Translations under genes and position numbers: made by a program
Notes under the pieces: model-generated
Database searches by the model: none
What the model saw: the letters and a program-made list of their open reading frames with translations, nothing else
What the model was told of the DNA's origin: nothing
Part shown: piece after piece, positions 22,598 to 36,097 of the stretch
Numbering within the stretch: the first letter of the stretch is position 1
How the letters are laid out: the number at the start of each line of letters is the position of its first letter
Assembly (NCBI RefSeq): GCF_905147365.1
Contig: NC_056407.1
Span: 23,419,980-23,483,979, forward strand
Length of the DNA stretch: 64,000 nucleotides
From: Aricia agestis
Lineage: Eukaryota > Arthropoda > Insecta > Lepidoptera > Lycaenidae
Reading direction: 5' to 3'

Positions 22598-22700
22598 AAG
22601 GGAGGTTCCTGTACAAAAAACACTATTTTTGGCTATTTGTGCTCTATGATAATAGTGCGGAACCCTTCGCGCGAATGCAACTCGCTCTTGGCCGATTTTT
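22598..22700 (-). mobile_element. 'GGCCAAGTGCGAGT' family fragment
   Basis: Only the terminal part is present: GGAACCCTTCGCGCGAATGC, then GCTCTTGGCCGA, with the upstream GTTCCTGTACAAAAAA block. Confidence 0.55.
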
Positions 22701-22735
22701 TATAGATAAATATAATTATTTATTTGAATTAAACA

Positions 22736-22830
22736 TCCATAAAAAAGTGAAAGTGTGTCTTTCTGTTTGTCTGTCTATTACCTCTTCCAGCCCAAACCAC
22801 TGAAGAGATTTTGCATACCTAGCAAGATTC
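22736..22830 (+). mobile_element. Helitron-like fragment (Lep1-type 5' half)
   Basis: TCCATAAAAAAGTGAAAGTG, GTCTGTCTATTACCTCTTC and AAACCACTGAAGAGATTTTG match the first half of the element at 5595. The 3' end is missing. Confidence 0.55.
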
Positions 22831-23289
22831 ATAGTGCTTTCTTATTGTAAACTTATTTTTAAGTTACAGTTTTAGTTTATTCAAACAAAATAATATCATA
22901 ATATTATGGGCGCTCCTTAGATTCCCAAAACATAAAAAATAATCTTTCTATAATATGTATTTCATAACAATAATGATAAAGGCAATATAGGTACGAAAAC
23001 AATTCGTTGTTATGTCGTCATTGTACGTATTCAAAGGGAACGTAAAGTTCGACGAAAGCTGTGATTGCTTCATAAAGAACCGTCCTAAAGAAGCACTTGA
23101 AATACCTTTATGGTTGTTTAAATGAGAAACGGTTATAGGCTTTCGGTTTTATTAAAAATCGATCAGCAAGGGAAGCTGTGTATCGTTCGTATTTTGAGAA
23201 TTCAATATCAACGTCTTAGAGTGTATAAATAGACCACTAATGATTTAGAATCATAATGAATATGCAACTGGATATGAATTAATATTTTA
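22831..23289. other. Unassigned AT-rich DNA
   Basis: No feature recognised. Confidence 0.4.
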
Positions 23290-23433
23290 ACTACACTTTT
23301 ATCGCATGATCTCTCTGTATAAAATGAAAAAACTACATCAAAATCGGTCCAACCGTTTGGATGCTACGATGCCAGAGACAGACAGACACGTCAAACTTAT
23401 AACACTCGACCTCTTTTTTGTCGGGGGTTAAAA
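23290..23433. repeat. Probable dispersed repeat fragment
   Basis: ATCAAAATCGGTCCAACCGT, GACAGACAGACACGTCAAAC and TTTTTTGTCGGGGGTTAAAA form a block I remember as common in lepidopteran genomes. Its class is not assigned. Confidence 0.45.
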
Positions 23434-23435
23434 TA

Positions 23436-23638
23436 TAGGATGATGCCCGCAACTTTGTTGCGCCAAAATGTCGTTAATCGCGCGGGAAACGTACATTTTT
23501 CCGGGATCAAAAGTATTGTAAGTCCTGTCCAGGGACTTAAATAATTTCCATACTAAATTTCAATAAAATCGGTTCGGTGGTTTAGGCATGAAGTGGTAAC
23601 AGACAGACACACTTTCGCTTTCATAATATTCATATGCA
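23436..23638 (-). mobile_element. Short non-autonomous Helitron (Lep1-type), decayed ends
   Basis: Minus-strand copy with the hairpin GCGCAACAAAGTTGCGGGC and the internal TTCCCGCGCGATTAACGAC block. The terminal CTAG is changed to CCTATA. The 5' region AATATTATGAAAGCGAAAG is still clear. Confidence 0.7.
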
Positions 23639-24757
23639 TTTTAACTATAATATATTATTGGGAGGTAAGTAAAAAGTCACAGAATATAATGCAATGAGAC
23701 CTAATCATTAATTCTTATTAAGCATGCTAAGTATTAAACCTTATAGTGCGTCTAAAATGTAGTTTCCTTTAATTTAGTACGAAATCTCTACATAATTCTC
23801 CCAGGACTAAAACAGCCAATTTGGAGCCGAAACCTAAGCACTTGTCGACGGTTTGTAGCAATTTAATATGGCAGGTTAATACTACATGATAAACTATGGA
23901 CCCGCAAGGCGTCTGTATTAAAATTATATCTTTATTCCCTAACAATAATATTATGTATGTTAACCTTAAATATAAATCTTTTCATTGTGAGGATACTATA
24001 AAAATACACATACCTACAAAAAAAGACATAATAATATTATTATATACGGTTGAATTGAGAAACCTTCTCCTTTTTGGAAGTAGGTTAATTAGAAGTAATT
24101 AAAATAGAATAATTTTAAGTTTTCTTAACTTCTTGAATGCAAAGAGTTTTGCTTATTATTTTTTTCAGTTTATATAGATGTATCAGTTTTGTTTGGTACT
24201 TTCGTAGTTAAGGCTGTGTCATATTGGAGTTATTTGTCAGTAAAGCTTGCGTAAACATAGAAACTATTGGTGAGACTTTTCATTCCTCATTACGAAACTT
24301 TTTCAAAAGCACTAATATACCTTTTATAGTGTACACGGTCTTCGTAACTTCAAAAGAAAATCCTGGTATATTACCTTCAAAAACTAAAGTTCAGAGATTA
24401 TATGAGCGCTGCTTTCCAACTTTATACCTTGTGAATTTTTAGGTTTTCCTACTTGGCAACTTTGAGCAATATCCCTTTACGTTTCAGAGGCTTCAATTTA
24501 CCCCCACTCTATACCAAACTTAATCAGGACCTTAATAATTCAACATTAGGGTACAATTCTGAATGTATCATTATTTGTATTCTTCAAATATTTGCGAAAG
24601 AATGAAGAGTTAATTACGAGATCTATTCGCGATGGCTTTCAATTAATTAAATTTAAATTGAGTACCGACAAAATTAAAGCTGAAAGGAAAAATTAAAGCA
24701 AGATAATAAAATAAAAGTATATTGTTTTATAATGTCTTGTAAACTACCGGCAGAAAA
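23639..24757. other. Unassigned AT-rich DNA
   Basis: Short open frames at 23896-24102 and 24224-24442 have no recognisable motif and are probably chance. Confidence 0.4.
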
Positions 24758-25300
24758 TCCTACTAATATTATAAAGGCGAAAGTTTGTTTGGATGTATGA
24801 ATGTTTGTTACTCTTTCACGCAAAAACTACGGAACGGATTTTAATGAAACTTTACAATAATAATTATAGCTTATACATCAGAATAACACATAATATTCTA
24901 CAATTTTAACCGATTTTCAAAATGGGGGAGGTGTTATGTTTGTTTTCTTATGTTCAACGATTACTTCACCGTTTGTTAACCGATTTTCAAAATTTTTCTT
25001 TTGGTATATAGGATATCATCCCAATTTGGTATTATATTCACAAAAGTGGTGATCTGATGAAGGATCCATAAGTAATCGAGGGAGCTCCTCAAAACTTATA
25101 GGAAAACATGTAGTGACTTCGGTTTCGTGAGAAGTATTCTGAGCATATGCTACCAACAAGTAAGATTTTACACCGAGGTATACCTGGTATACCGTGGTTC
25201 GAAAGGTGCTGAGAGAACTCCTCATTCTTTATAGATACAAGTTTAGTGGTTTCGGCGTTGTTTTAAGAGCGGAAAGCATATGCTATTATGCAAATTACAA
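24758..25300 (+). mobile_element. Helitron-like element start plus dispersed-repeat body
   Basis: Begins A|TCCTACTAATATTATAAAGG, the 5' end used by lepidopteran Helitrons. It continues with duplicated ACCGATTTTCAAAAT blocks and a body (GGAGCTCCTCAAAACTTATA, TCTGAGCATATGCTACCAAC) that I remember as a common lepidopteran repeat. No 3' hairpin/CTAG is found, so the right boundary is uncertain. Confidence 0.5.
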
Positions 25301-25340
25301 TCATCAGCATCATCATCATCATCATCATCATCATAATCAC
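25301..25340 (+). repeat. (CAT)n microsatellite
   Basis: About nine consecutive CAT units after an interrupted start. A histidine-run frame here is a by-product. Confidence 0.9.
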
Positions 25341-25478
25341 TACCATATTATACCATGCATCGTCCCATGGTTTTGACTAACTTATGAGCCTATAATGACA
25401 CTGTTATTGGTAATTTTCATAGTCTTTTAGACAGGGACTCGAGTTTGTCAAGCGATAATTTAAAAAAATCTATACCTA

Positions 25479-25698
25479 CCTAATATTATAAACCTGAAAA
25501 GTATGTTTGCTTGAATGAGTTAATCTCAGGAGTTACGAACTGCTGGAGCAATTTTTATGGCAATATTTACACAGATATTGGCACAGATATAGAGTTGACC
25601 AAGTGAAGGGAGTAGGGATATAAGCTATTTTTATGGGAAAATGCACAGGTTACGTAAAATTCCCAATTTACGCGGGCGAAGCCGCGCGGGACATCTAG
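25479..25698 (+). mobile_element. Non-autonomous Helitron, intact ends
   Basis: 220 bp from A|TCTATACCTACCTAATATT to CTAG|T. The terminal hairpin is CGCGG-gcgaa-GCCGCG and lies 10-12 bases before CTAG. Confidence 0.8.
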
Positions 25699-26166
25699 TA
25701 TATAATATTAGTACTTAAGTTCTAAATAACTAACTAAAATCTATTCGGAAAGTGAATGACGTTTCCTTGTAACATTAACTTATAACTTCGTAACTATCTT
25801 ACGACATTAAGGAGTTGCCAAAGTAGGCCATTAACAAATTAACGTACGAGAAAATTGAAGTTGATTCATTATTATTTAACGAAAGCCACATCGTAGCTAA
25901 TACGTGTCTTGTATTAATTAAGATGAACGTATATAGGTGGCGGAGATATAAATTCTCATAGAATCGTCAGGCGTAATATTATGTAAAATTATGATGTATG
26001 CATCTTACAAATATTTCGGATTAAGATACATCGTTATAATATAGTCGTATTCAACAATTTTGTATATCTACTCGTATGAGGTAAATATGAATCTTGCAAC
26101 ATAGAATATAAAATCATGAAATTAATAATTCGCACGTCTTGATTTTATTTTTTTCGATAAGGGAGA
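25699..26166. other. Unassigned AT-rich DNA
   Basis: No feature recognised. Confidence 0.4.
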
Positions 26167-26498
26167 TACGTGGGAGAGCCATGCTTCGGCACGAATGGGC
26201 CGGCTTGACCGGAGAAATACCACGTTCTCACAGAAAACCGGCGTGAAACAGCGCTTGCGCTGTGTTTCGCCGAGTGAGTGAGTTTACCGGAGGCCCAATC
26301 CCCTTACCCTATTCCCTTCCCTACCCTCCCCTATTCCCTTCCCTTCCCATCTCTACCCTCCCCTATTACCTTATTCCCTCTTAAAAGGCCGGCAACGCAC
26401 CTGCAGCTCTCCTGATGCTGCGAGTGTCCATGGGCGACGGAAGTTGCTTTCCATCAGGTGACCCGTTCGCTCGTTTGCCCCCTTATTTCATAAAAAAA
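26167..26498 (+). mobile_element. SINE-like element with LINE 3' end (copy C)
   Basis: Complete head, palindromic AGCGCTTGCGCT segment, expanded CCCTTCCC tract, LINE-type 3' domain and short A tail. No clean target duplication found. Confidence 0.85.
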
Positions 26499-29400
26499 GG
26501 CTATGCTCTAAGCCAGATTCTAAAGTCTAAACTATGCAATATCACATCAAAACTTACCCATCCTAGCAAACGGACGCAAAAAATGTAATTTACGTAATAA
26601 ATCAAAATAGAAACTAATAATATTATGCTTAAACTAAATAATAAAACAAACTATATTGTAACTAAACTCTAGGAACAACAGTGTGGTTTACTTTAACTTA
26701 GTAGACTGTACAACACTGCAAACGCAGTGCAGCGCATGTACAAACTATGAAACTACATAGTATTATACAAAAACTTCAAATTTTAATAAACAAGGGTGAG
26801 AAAACAAAGTAATATTAATAATTCATTTAAAATGTGCCATTGTGTAATGTTAAATGCGCATGTAAATTATATTAAGTTCATTGTAAGAGTAGCAGTTTTG
26901 GAAGATCGACTTTTGACTTCTGTGTTTTTGTAAGAAATTAATGAGCGTCATGAATGTGGTCAATGCCCATAAAATTAATTGAAAAGTAACTTTTTCAGCG
27001 ATTTTATAGATTTTATAGAGTTCACCGTGAAAGTATTCACGGTGAACTCTCTATAGAGGGTGTAACAAATCTAAATACTTTAGGGTTAGTATGAGTCCCC
27101 CGGATAGAAATATGTGATAGTAGCAGCACCGAAAGACTTGTTTTTTGTGATTTATATGAGTTAACCCTTCAGTAAGTGCCAAAATCTTTGCAAAAATGTA
27201 GGGTACTTGGTGTGCAAAAAAAAAAATGACGCCCGGCCTACCCTCTTTGTACAAATAATGAAATAACCTTACATCTAATCCATATTTTATGTTTGCGTGA
27301 AAAATATTATAATATATGTTAAATTTTCTATCTATTAAGCCATCATAATATAGTATTTAGTCAGATGTGATATTCGTCTCACCACTGTAAACTTTGAAAT
27401 CTATGTTTCTGACTATTTCGCAACAAATATATTAATACATTATTATAATCTCAATAACACAGAGCTATACAAACTGTTTATGTAAACAATTCTTTGAAAT
27501 AACTTATCTTGTTATCAATAAGCAGATAAGAGATAAGAGTAATAAAAACCGGTTTTGGTATTATACACAAGCAAACTTCGTCCTTAGTGCAATACAAATA
27601 AAGTTCAAAATGGCCGCGGCCGGCAAAAGCCGTTATAAATAGGTAATTTTTATCTTGATTATTTTACTAAAACGATACTATTATATACTATTACTAGGAT
27701 CTAAATCGTTTTGTACACGAAAATATACGCTTTTAACGTCAATTATTTACAAAAATATTAAACAAATCGCGTTCAAATCACATAAATAAAAACCAAATTT
27801 TCTCGTGTAAACTAGAAGTTATTACGATGTAAGTATTTCTTTCAAATGATTATCTAAAACTATTTATAAATTATAATTAATAAATTAAACTATTTTACTA
27901 CTTACATTCGTTAAATCCATCAATAATATCAAACAAACAACACAACATGGCAGAACACACACGAAAAATTCACGATTTTCAAATGACTGACAAATATTCG
28001 TCGACCACAGATTGTATAATATTTTGCATTCAGAATGTGGCAAATTTATCGTAGATCATAACTAACCAAACTTCTTCATACAAAAGTAGTCTCTAAGTCG
28101 ACGAAATACGTAATTCAATCGAACGAAAGAGCGCGGCCACATCCGGCCGCTTGGGTGTAGACGGAATGGCTGCAGTATAATCTGTGGCAGCCGGATCCGT
28201 CCGCTTGGGGATTAAAAGGTTAAAATAAAAAACAGTAACTCTTTCAGCGCTGCTACTTTAACAGTGATCTCTATATCCAAACACTACAATACTATATACA
28301 AAAGCATTAGCACTTAGTTTTGTTACACCTTGTATATGAGCCACCCATGTTGCACCCTGTCATCAGTGATCAACTATTTTCAAACGCAAAAAAACGCATA
28401 AGGCAAAACCGGGTTTGCTAGTTACAAATATAATATTATCCTGCGTAAAGCTTGCAGTTCACTCTTTGTAATGCCTTTCGATCAGGTGATACTCGTTCTC
28501 TAAAAATTAATAATGACTTATACATAATAATACAATGACAATAATATACGTCATAACCAAAATTCAGATAATATGCTGTATGGATATAAACGGTGACGTC
28601 ACACATTATAACGTATTGGCCGGGCGTCATGTTCGTGCAGTAATGAAGGCGAACCCGGTTAGCTGTGCCGTCGCCCGGAACAATTGCATCTTCACCGGGC
28701 GAGAGCCGGATGTTACCATGTTTTACGGTAAATAACCGGGTGTGGGCTATACTAATATGTACCGTCTGCGTTTTGATTGATGGTTATTAATCAATGGCTT
28801 GAAATGTGTATGAAGTTTGTTGAATTCTTTTCTATTTCTGGTTCCAGACGAGCTTCTTTTGGTGTGCTGGTCTGTTGACCTATAAAACATAATTACTAAA
28901 CTCTATTAGCTCATTTAATAAAAAAAGGTTTAAAAATGCGTTATTTACGTCATTTTTACCTAATCAATTCAAATTAAATGAATGTTTAAAAATCTTTAAT
29001 GCCACTATTTGCCCGTTTCAACTATGTATCTGCATTCTTAAGGACTTAAAATACAATTTTACTATTGAGTATTAGACTTATCTTTATTGCTGTTATTACT
29101 ACGGGCTCGTACATAACGGCAAAAACATTCCATTCTCATAATAAACACTTTAAAAATTCGCAAGTATTTGCGATGCGACGTCGCATTGCACTTTTGTGAA
29201 CAAGCCCTACAGTCCATTAAAGTATCATAATCATATTCATAATGTTATTATCCTCGCCTAATCTCAGCACCGTGAAGTTTGCACGAGGAAATTCAAAATT
29301 CATCTTCGTCCAAGTATTGTGAGCCAAGTCTCCCAAGTTCTCAATTGTGTGGTTATATGAAACTTGACTAATCCTGAGTGTCCGGCGCTGATCCGCAGTT

Positions 29401-31333
29401 TGTCACCCTACTCGTATAGTTTACTGCTCTGGGTGTAACGCTCGGTAATTTTCGTGGAAATTCGAGCGGTGCGAAAACTTGGTCGGTTTCTTGTTGCCTG
29501 TGTTTTATTTTGGCTTGAAATTTGTGGTTACCTTTTTTAGGTGGGCTGGAGGTTTTTTATACTTAAGTATATATAAGTTACTCCATTGTAGAGCAAAGTA
29601 AGGAAGAATAGCAATTACCATTAGAGTATTATAATGATATTGTAGTCAACATTAATAACTATTGAGTAAAATACTTATCTAGTTCTAGTGCATGTGCGAT
29701 TAAAGAAAACAAGTAAAAGGTCATAGCATATTAAAAAATAAGATGGTCATATTAAAAGACTTTCACATCCATTCAAGCAAGCGCTTAATAGCATTTAATC
29801 GGTATGTCCCAACATAGGACCTTATTAATACTGTTCGACAGCACAAAGCATCGATCTAAATCTAGATAGACGGAATCAATTCTGTCGAGTCAGCCAACCG
29901 ATTTATCGAGTTTCGGCAATGTAAGGTGTCGAGTGAGATACAAAAGTCAATATGAACAGTATTTGGAAAGTATTTCGTATCCTAAACGATTCGACATGAC
30001 GTGAAATCCTTTGCTCTTTGCACGTGTTACTTTGATGTTAATTTAAAAGGAATGCTCCTGAAAGAATCCTGCAATGTCCTTTAACATTTTTTTTTCAAAA
30101 TACTACGTTTATTACGAAAAATAAGTGACCGATTTGTCTAAGTAACTAAAATGCATAAAAATACCTTAACATGTTTTTATGCTCAAAATTCTTAAAAATA
30201 TACTTACTACCTACTTAATAGAATAAAATACTTTAGGTGTCATTATATTCAAAAACCTTTTATCTAAAATAACAAGCTTGCGATGGCCAACATTTCAGAA
30301 GTTGGCAAAGTAAAAAATTAAATTGCTTAAAGTACTTTATTAACTTAAAAGAGACCTAAGTTAAATTAGAGCTGGCTTTTTAACTTCATTTAAATTTTCA
30401 ATAGGATTCCGTTAAATAAAGAGGTACTTGATATACTTAGTGACATTTATCTTCAAACTAAATTTAAAAAAATATTTGATAGAGAAATAAATAATGCTTT
30501 GTGAGTAGGTACATTTTTGAGGAGCTTGTTCGTATTAATTTTTAAAATTTAACTTATACGAGTAATAACATTTAAACAATGGTTTAGCCACTGCTACACT
30601 AACCAGTTCGCAAACGGTCGTACTTAGATAAACAAATAATCACTAGTTAAATTTAATTCAATGAATATTGTAATAGAAAATTAATGGAAATTGTGTCAAA
30701 ATCTTTATTAATTTAAAGGTAAATTATACTAAAAAATGTCTGAATGCAACCGTAAGTAAATTGAAAGAAACAAACAAAAAGTAAATATAAAGTCTCTAAC
30801 ACGAGAACAACGCAGTGTGATTAAACACGTGACCCCAAGTTCATTTCCACAGAAATATTATGTGAAGTAAAAATAAATGAAACATGATTATTTGCGAGAA
30901 ATTTGGCGCACGTCCGAGCGCCGCGACTCCGTCCATCAAAATAACGCCCCCTCATTAGTCACGTCCCTGCGACTTTCTTTTATTCCACCCCTGATCCGAG
31001 CAAACTGTGTTTTTCACCTACTTTTGTTTCAATTCATAAATTTTTAAATTGGTATTAAATAAGGACGTTTTTGATTGCACTGCAGAAAAGAAAATTGTTT
31101 CGTTCGCTCGAAATTTAAACGTATCCCGATTTTATGATGGATTTTTTTTCTACTTTTTATCTGTGTGCCCTAAATATTATCTACCAGAAAGATTTCATTA
31201 ATTGCGAGTTGTTTAACCAAATAATTTCATAAAATTAAAAAAAAATATCGAACGATATAGTTTTAAGATTGGAACAACGCAAATAGAATATTAATAGGCA
31301 GGAAATAAAATAGCTTCCTGTTGTAAACAAAAA
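26499..31333. other. Long unassigned stretch
   Basis: AT-rich with a hairpin at 27017. GC-richer patches lie at 28130-28210 (repeated CGGCCRC/GGATCCGTCCGC), 28600-28740 and 30905-30990. No exon, RNA gene or complete repeat recognised; the short frames at 28436-28735 overlap on both strands and look like chance. Confidence 0.4.
27017..27050. repeat. Perfect hairpin, 15-bp arms, 4-base loop
   Basis: AGAGTTCACCGTGAA and its reverse complement around AGTA. An outer TATAG/CTATA pairing continues with a 2-base offset. Confidence 0.95.
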
Positions 31334-31764
31334 ATCGGCCAAGTGCGAGTCGGACTCGCGCACGAAAGGTTCCGTACCATTATGGAGCAAAAATTGTGGT
31401 TTTTTGTATGGGGCTCCCCTTAATTATTAATTTTATTTTAATTTCATTACTAATTATTAAAGTGTAAATACAATTAGGTATTTTGTGAACAATTCAGGTG
31501 CCTACTTGTCATCATTGATATAGAGCAAAAAATTGCAAAAAAAGTCACGTTTATTGTATGGGATATTTAATTTATTTTATTTTAGTATTTGTTGTTATAA
31601 CGGCAACAGACATTCATAATATGTGAAAATTTCAACTCTCTAGCTATTACCGTTCTTGAGTTATGGCCTGGAGACAGACAGACAGACGGACAGACAGACG
31701 AATAGACATCAAAGTCTTAGTAATAGGGCCACGTTTTTACCCTTTGGATACGGAACCCTAAAAA
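31334..31764 (+). mobile_element. 'GGCCAAGTGCGAGT' family element
   Basis: Starts ATCGGCCAAGTGCGAGTCGG, then a TTCCGTACCATTATGGAGC block, an internal AT-rich body and a GACAGACAGACGGACAGAC tract, and ends ACGGAACCCTAAAAA. The two GGTTCCGTA/TACGGAACC motifs near the ends are inverted. Class unknown; copies at 20824, 22598, 38893 and 53165 share the layout. Confidence 0.7.
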
Positions 31765-34700
31765 GGCAGTTACAATTTTTTATTACAGACAGTATCAGAA
31801 CACGACAGCCTCATTAAGATGAATGTACTGTTATAAGCTCTCACTTCTTCACATCCAGCAACAGGTCTCTACGTCGCGAGAAATATTATGTACCATGTAA
31901 TGTATCACTCCAGCACGATTCGAAATCTTCTAGTGTCGTCCGCACTTGAAAATCGATATCGATACCTAACCCCAGTCGATATTTCAAACATTCGCCCCGT
32001 GGTAATTTATGATGTCTCATGGAGGAGCATGATATAAGGATTTTATTGGTTCTCTGTTTTACGTTTTAATTGAATTTGTGCTCTCTTTGCTTTTTTCGTG
32101 AATTATACGTCGCCTGTACCGAAGTGTTATGATTACTTTTTGGTATTTTCATTTCGAAATCGTTTGAAAGGCATTCAGTAGTTTGGGTTACGCTAAGTGT
32201 TATGCATTTAGGTATCTTGTAATATGTTTTAAAAATATTATGTTGAAATTAAATATATTGATATTAATTGAATAAAATATTGATTGCGTGACATTTGAAT
32301 GATTACAGTACAGATTATACTAGCGTACTTTTTCTTTTCAGATTAATTAATTAAAATACTATTATAATATTTCTCTATTAAATTGCATGAGTTGTGCTGT
32401 AATTATCGATACTTATTCTATAATAATAATTAATTAATGGTCATCGATACACAAGAATGTTTCGACATATTTTTTATTCGAGCACATACGCACAACTCTA
32501 GACGTCAAGTGTTACTCCCAATGAGATATTTCCTGCACTATCCATCTCATTCCCGAATAGGAAAATATTGCGAGTCATTCTATTATTATATTCGAACAAA
32601 GAAACAACTATGTGGTAGCCACATGTTGGCGATTTGGCTTACGTCATCCTATAATACGGAAGTTAAATGGGAAAAAGTCGAGTAATTCCCGTTATTTTCA
32701 GCCTTTCAATCATATTTAACTCCTGTCGGGATGAATTTGGAAAACTGACACGGTAAATAATATCGGGTCTTGGAACCTTTTTAGGGTACGCAATAAGGTA
32801 TGTGATGTAACGAAAAACATCTTATTAGATATTTTTTTTGCAGTAGCTGTTGCGGAACTTTGTGCATTGAATATAATTAGTACATAGGCTATAGTAGTGT
32901 TATAAATAGGTGCTAGTAAAGATGACATAAGGCCATATAAATTTTTTTCTACTTCAATAATTGTTTATCTAGATTGTAGATAGCGGCAATCATTCATTCA
33001 ATGCATGAGACTTACCTGAAACAAAGAAAGTATAGTAATTAGTAAGGGAAAAAGGACAAAAAAATTTGCTAATGTCTAATTGTGTCAATACGTAAGTTGA
33101 AAATAGTGACGGAATCCTAATATTATATTGACTTGTGTTTCTATTTTCAATGAGAAAAATAAAACGAGAAACTTATACAGGACAACGGGTAGCGCAAAAC
33201 AAATTTTTAACGAACCTCTGTAAATATTTTTTATTTGTAGGAGGCCTTTAGATTCTGTTTGTTGATTATTATTGAAACATTTATTTGACTTTTGAAATAC
33301 AGAAAAATAATTTGTTGTATATTTTTAAATCCTTTCGGCAAATTTAACTTTTAGTTATTATAATTAAAAGCTAAAATGATTCAGATTTCAAATTGATTGG
33401 GTTGAAAAAGCGTTTTATAATTACACTTACCCAAAGGTTGACAAAGTTTCTAGCAATTTTTAGAGACAATAATAATTCTACTAAAAAATACGAAAAAAAA
33501 TGAGAGAACTCTTAATATTATGTCCTTGTTACGCATCAGTTTAAATATAAGTCTTTGTTGTTACGTGTCACATAATGATATTATATACAAATTTAAAATG
33601 CCTCAAAAGCAGCTAAGCCTCAAAAGCAAAACATGATTTTACTCTACACAATAATTATAAATAGTGTGCGAGCGAGACAAATATCTATCGGAAACTCATA
33701 CAGGGGAAGTGCATAGCGGCGGAAACGGAGGTTAGAGCAATTTGCAGGCTCTCGTAGTAGGTCACGTTTATACACGTATCAATGTGACCCCTAACTTAAG
33801 AGCACAAAGTTGAAAATAGAACAACATTTACCCCCACATTATGACTTCAGAAGTAGGGTCGTAAGTTTGCTAATAGCAATAACTTAATTTATTGGGAAAC
33901 TAAAAATAGAAAATGTAATGTAGGTTTTCGGTCACTTATAAAAGTTTTTTACGATTTTTTTTCTTTATCTAGTCTACGTATTTCTGTATTCAGAATTTCT
34001 TAAAGAAAAAAATTTTGAGTCGAGAACGGCAATAAACAGAAATCGCAAGATGATAATATAGGCGTATCAGTCGATATGTCTGCTCATTAAGTAGTCTGAT
34101 GAGCGTTTCTCAACATTTAAAATGCGGAACTGTCTGCCTTAAAATGCGAACCTGTAATTTTTGATGGACTGGATTTCATAAAATTTTCTTAGAACGTAAA
34201 TGAAGACGAGTGGAAGAATCGAACAAGTAACATTTCGTAACATACGGACAATAACTAATTTTTTCCCTAATTATTTTAATAAAACTTGTAACTTGTCTAC
34301 TTCATAACCTAGTTAATATATTATCTGGCTACACATATAATCCATAGTTTTTCTATTTCAAATAATTTTTCCGGCCCTAAATCCTCCATTTAAGCAAAAA
34401 AAAAAAACCGAAAGTTTTTTCATGTTACTTACCTTATTCTTCCACTCACGTCTTGAAATAGGATAGTTTAGAAGTAACTCTCGCAATAATAATGTATCCG
34501 ATTTAGCCTTGTTGATTACCAAAAACCACGCAGCCAGACATTTTAGGTCGCGATCTGCTATAATATATTGCACCGACAATCTCTGTGCGAAACATTGAAT
34601 GAAAATGCAATTTCCAAAATACTGTGACAATAGCGGGGCACCCCATTGTATACGTTAAAACTCTTATTCACTATACAAAATATCCACGCCAATATCGAGT

Positions 34701-35932
34701 TTAATTATGTGTTTCATAGAAAATCCGGTCTAAGCAGATTTGCCACGCGAACCATCGGTACGTTATTGTTCGTTCACAGGTATTTTTGATACAGCTTACC
34801 GAAATAAACTTTATTCAAAATGGAAGCTGTTTTAACTATGCGGCTACAACAAAGGTAATATTACAAGGTTTTGTCTGAAAGTATAATATTGTACAGTGTT
34901 ATCGTCGTATTTTGATCCTATTTAGTTTCTTAACAATCGACGATGATGCTTAATATGATTGCATCTTTACAGTATTTGAGTCTACGGTAGCTTAAAATCA
35001 ATGAAAGAAATCTTTCACTTTAGAAGCGTCTATCGATACTTCTTGTAGTAACAATGAGACGAATAAGATGGCAAGTACTTAAATTAATTTCAATAATTAT
35101 ATTCATAAAGAAAAACATTCGGGTCTCAATCGAATTAAATTCTGTATTGAAATTCATAAACGGGGGCGTAACTTTTGAATACGACAAAAGTTTGGGCACA
35201 GACCAGTGGGCCGTGATTCTTCGGCCCATTTTCATATTATCTGTAATTGAGTAGAGACCAGCACAGTAAGGGAAACCAACGGCTGACATTACGTTGATCT
35301 TCATAATATACAATTAAATGATGCGTATAATTACGTTAAATCATAGAAATACAATGAAAATAAGTTTTTGTAGTACCTGTAGCTCAGTCGTATTGAAATA
35401 TAGTAAAAAGGCATTTTTTTACGCAAACGTGATGTATGCATTGTTCTACAAGTTGTCTTAAATCAGGTTCATGTATGCGTGTGCCGATGAGAGCGATCTT
35501 GTATGAAGTTTGCGTATATTGTGTTAAAAATGCGACTAAATTCAGTGTGTCAATTGGTCAAACATAAAGATACCTTGACCGTACAAGAACAAGCGTGGGA
35601 GCCGCACCGGCCGCGTCCACTTTGTCTTGCGAGGTCTATACAACCTCACATCTGTCGCTTAGTACAGGGTGATAGGATTATTTATGATCCAACGTTTGAA
35701 AGCGTTTGAATTGTACATTATGAAAAATACAATACCTCGACGTTTCCTGTATCACGTTGAACGGGCTTTGAAAAATCTATGCCTTTCACGAAGGACATGT
35801 ATTATATTATGCATTATAATATATTAATTAACATTAATATATTCAATGCGATATGAAATATGTAAATTGTTATAATAAGAATTGTTGTTGCAACAACATT
35901 CGTAAAAAAAATTATATAGCTACTAGCTGTCC
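31765..35932. other. Long unassigned AT-rich stretch
   Basis: Contains the CGATA cluster at 31954-31989. Overlapping short frames on both strands (35020-35313) and others up to 97 codons have no recognisable motif. Confidence 0.4.
31954..31989. promoter_or_regulatory. DRE/CGATA cluster
   Basis: TATCGATA (31957-31964), the core site of DREF in flies, overlaps two CGATA units of the kind bound by BEAF-32. A third CGATA follows at about 31978. Function in this genome is unknown. Confidence 0.35.
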
Positions 35933-36094
35933 CGGCAAACGTTGTTTTGCCATATTTTTTTTTTGTATGAAAAATAGATGTTGGCCGATTCTCAGACCTA
36001 CTCAACATGCTCACGAAATTTCATGAGAATCGGTCAAGCCGTTTCGGAGGAGTATGGCAACGAAAACTGTGACACGAGAATTTTATATATTAGA
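35933..36094 (-). mobile_element. Non-autonomous Helitron, intact ends
   Basis: Minus strand: A|TCTAATATATAAAATTCTCG to the hairpin GGCAAA-acaacg-TTTGCC and CTAG|T. The body has AAACGGCTTGACCGATTCTC. Confidence 0.85.
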
Positions 36095-36097
36095 TAA

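Noticed and set aside
25194..25376. Frame with a histidine run
   Set aside because: The run is the (CAT)n microsatellite. The rest of the frame lies in a dispersed repeat.
35020..35313. 97-codon minus frame overlapping a plus frame
   Set aside because: No motif, AT-rich composition and a plausible chance length in 64 kb.
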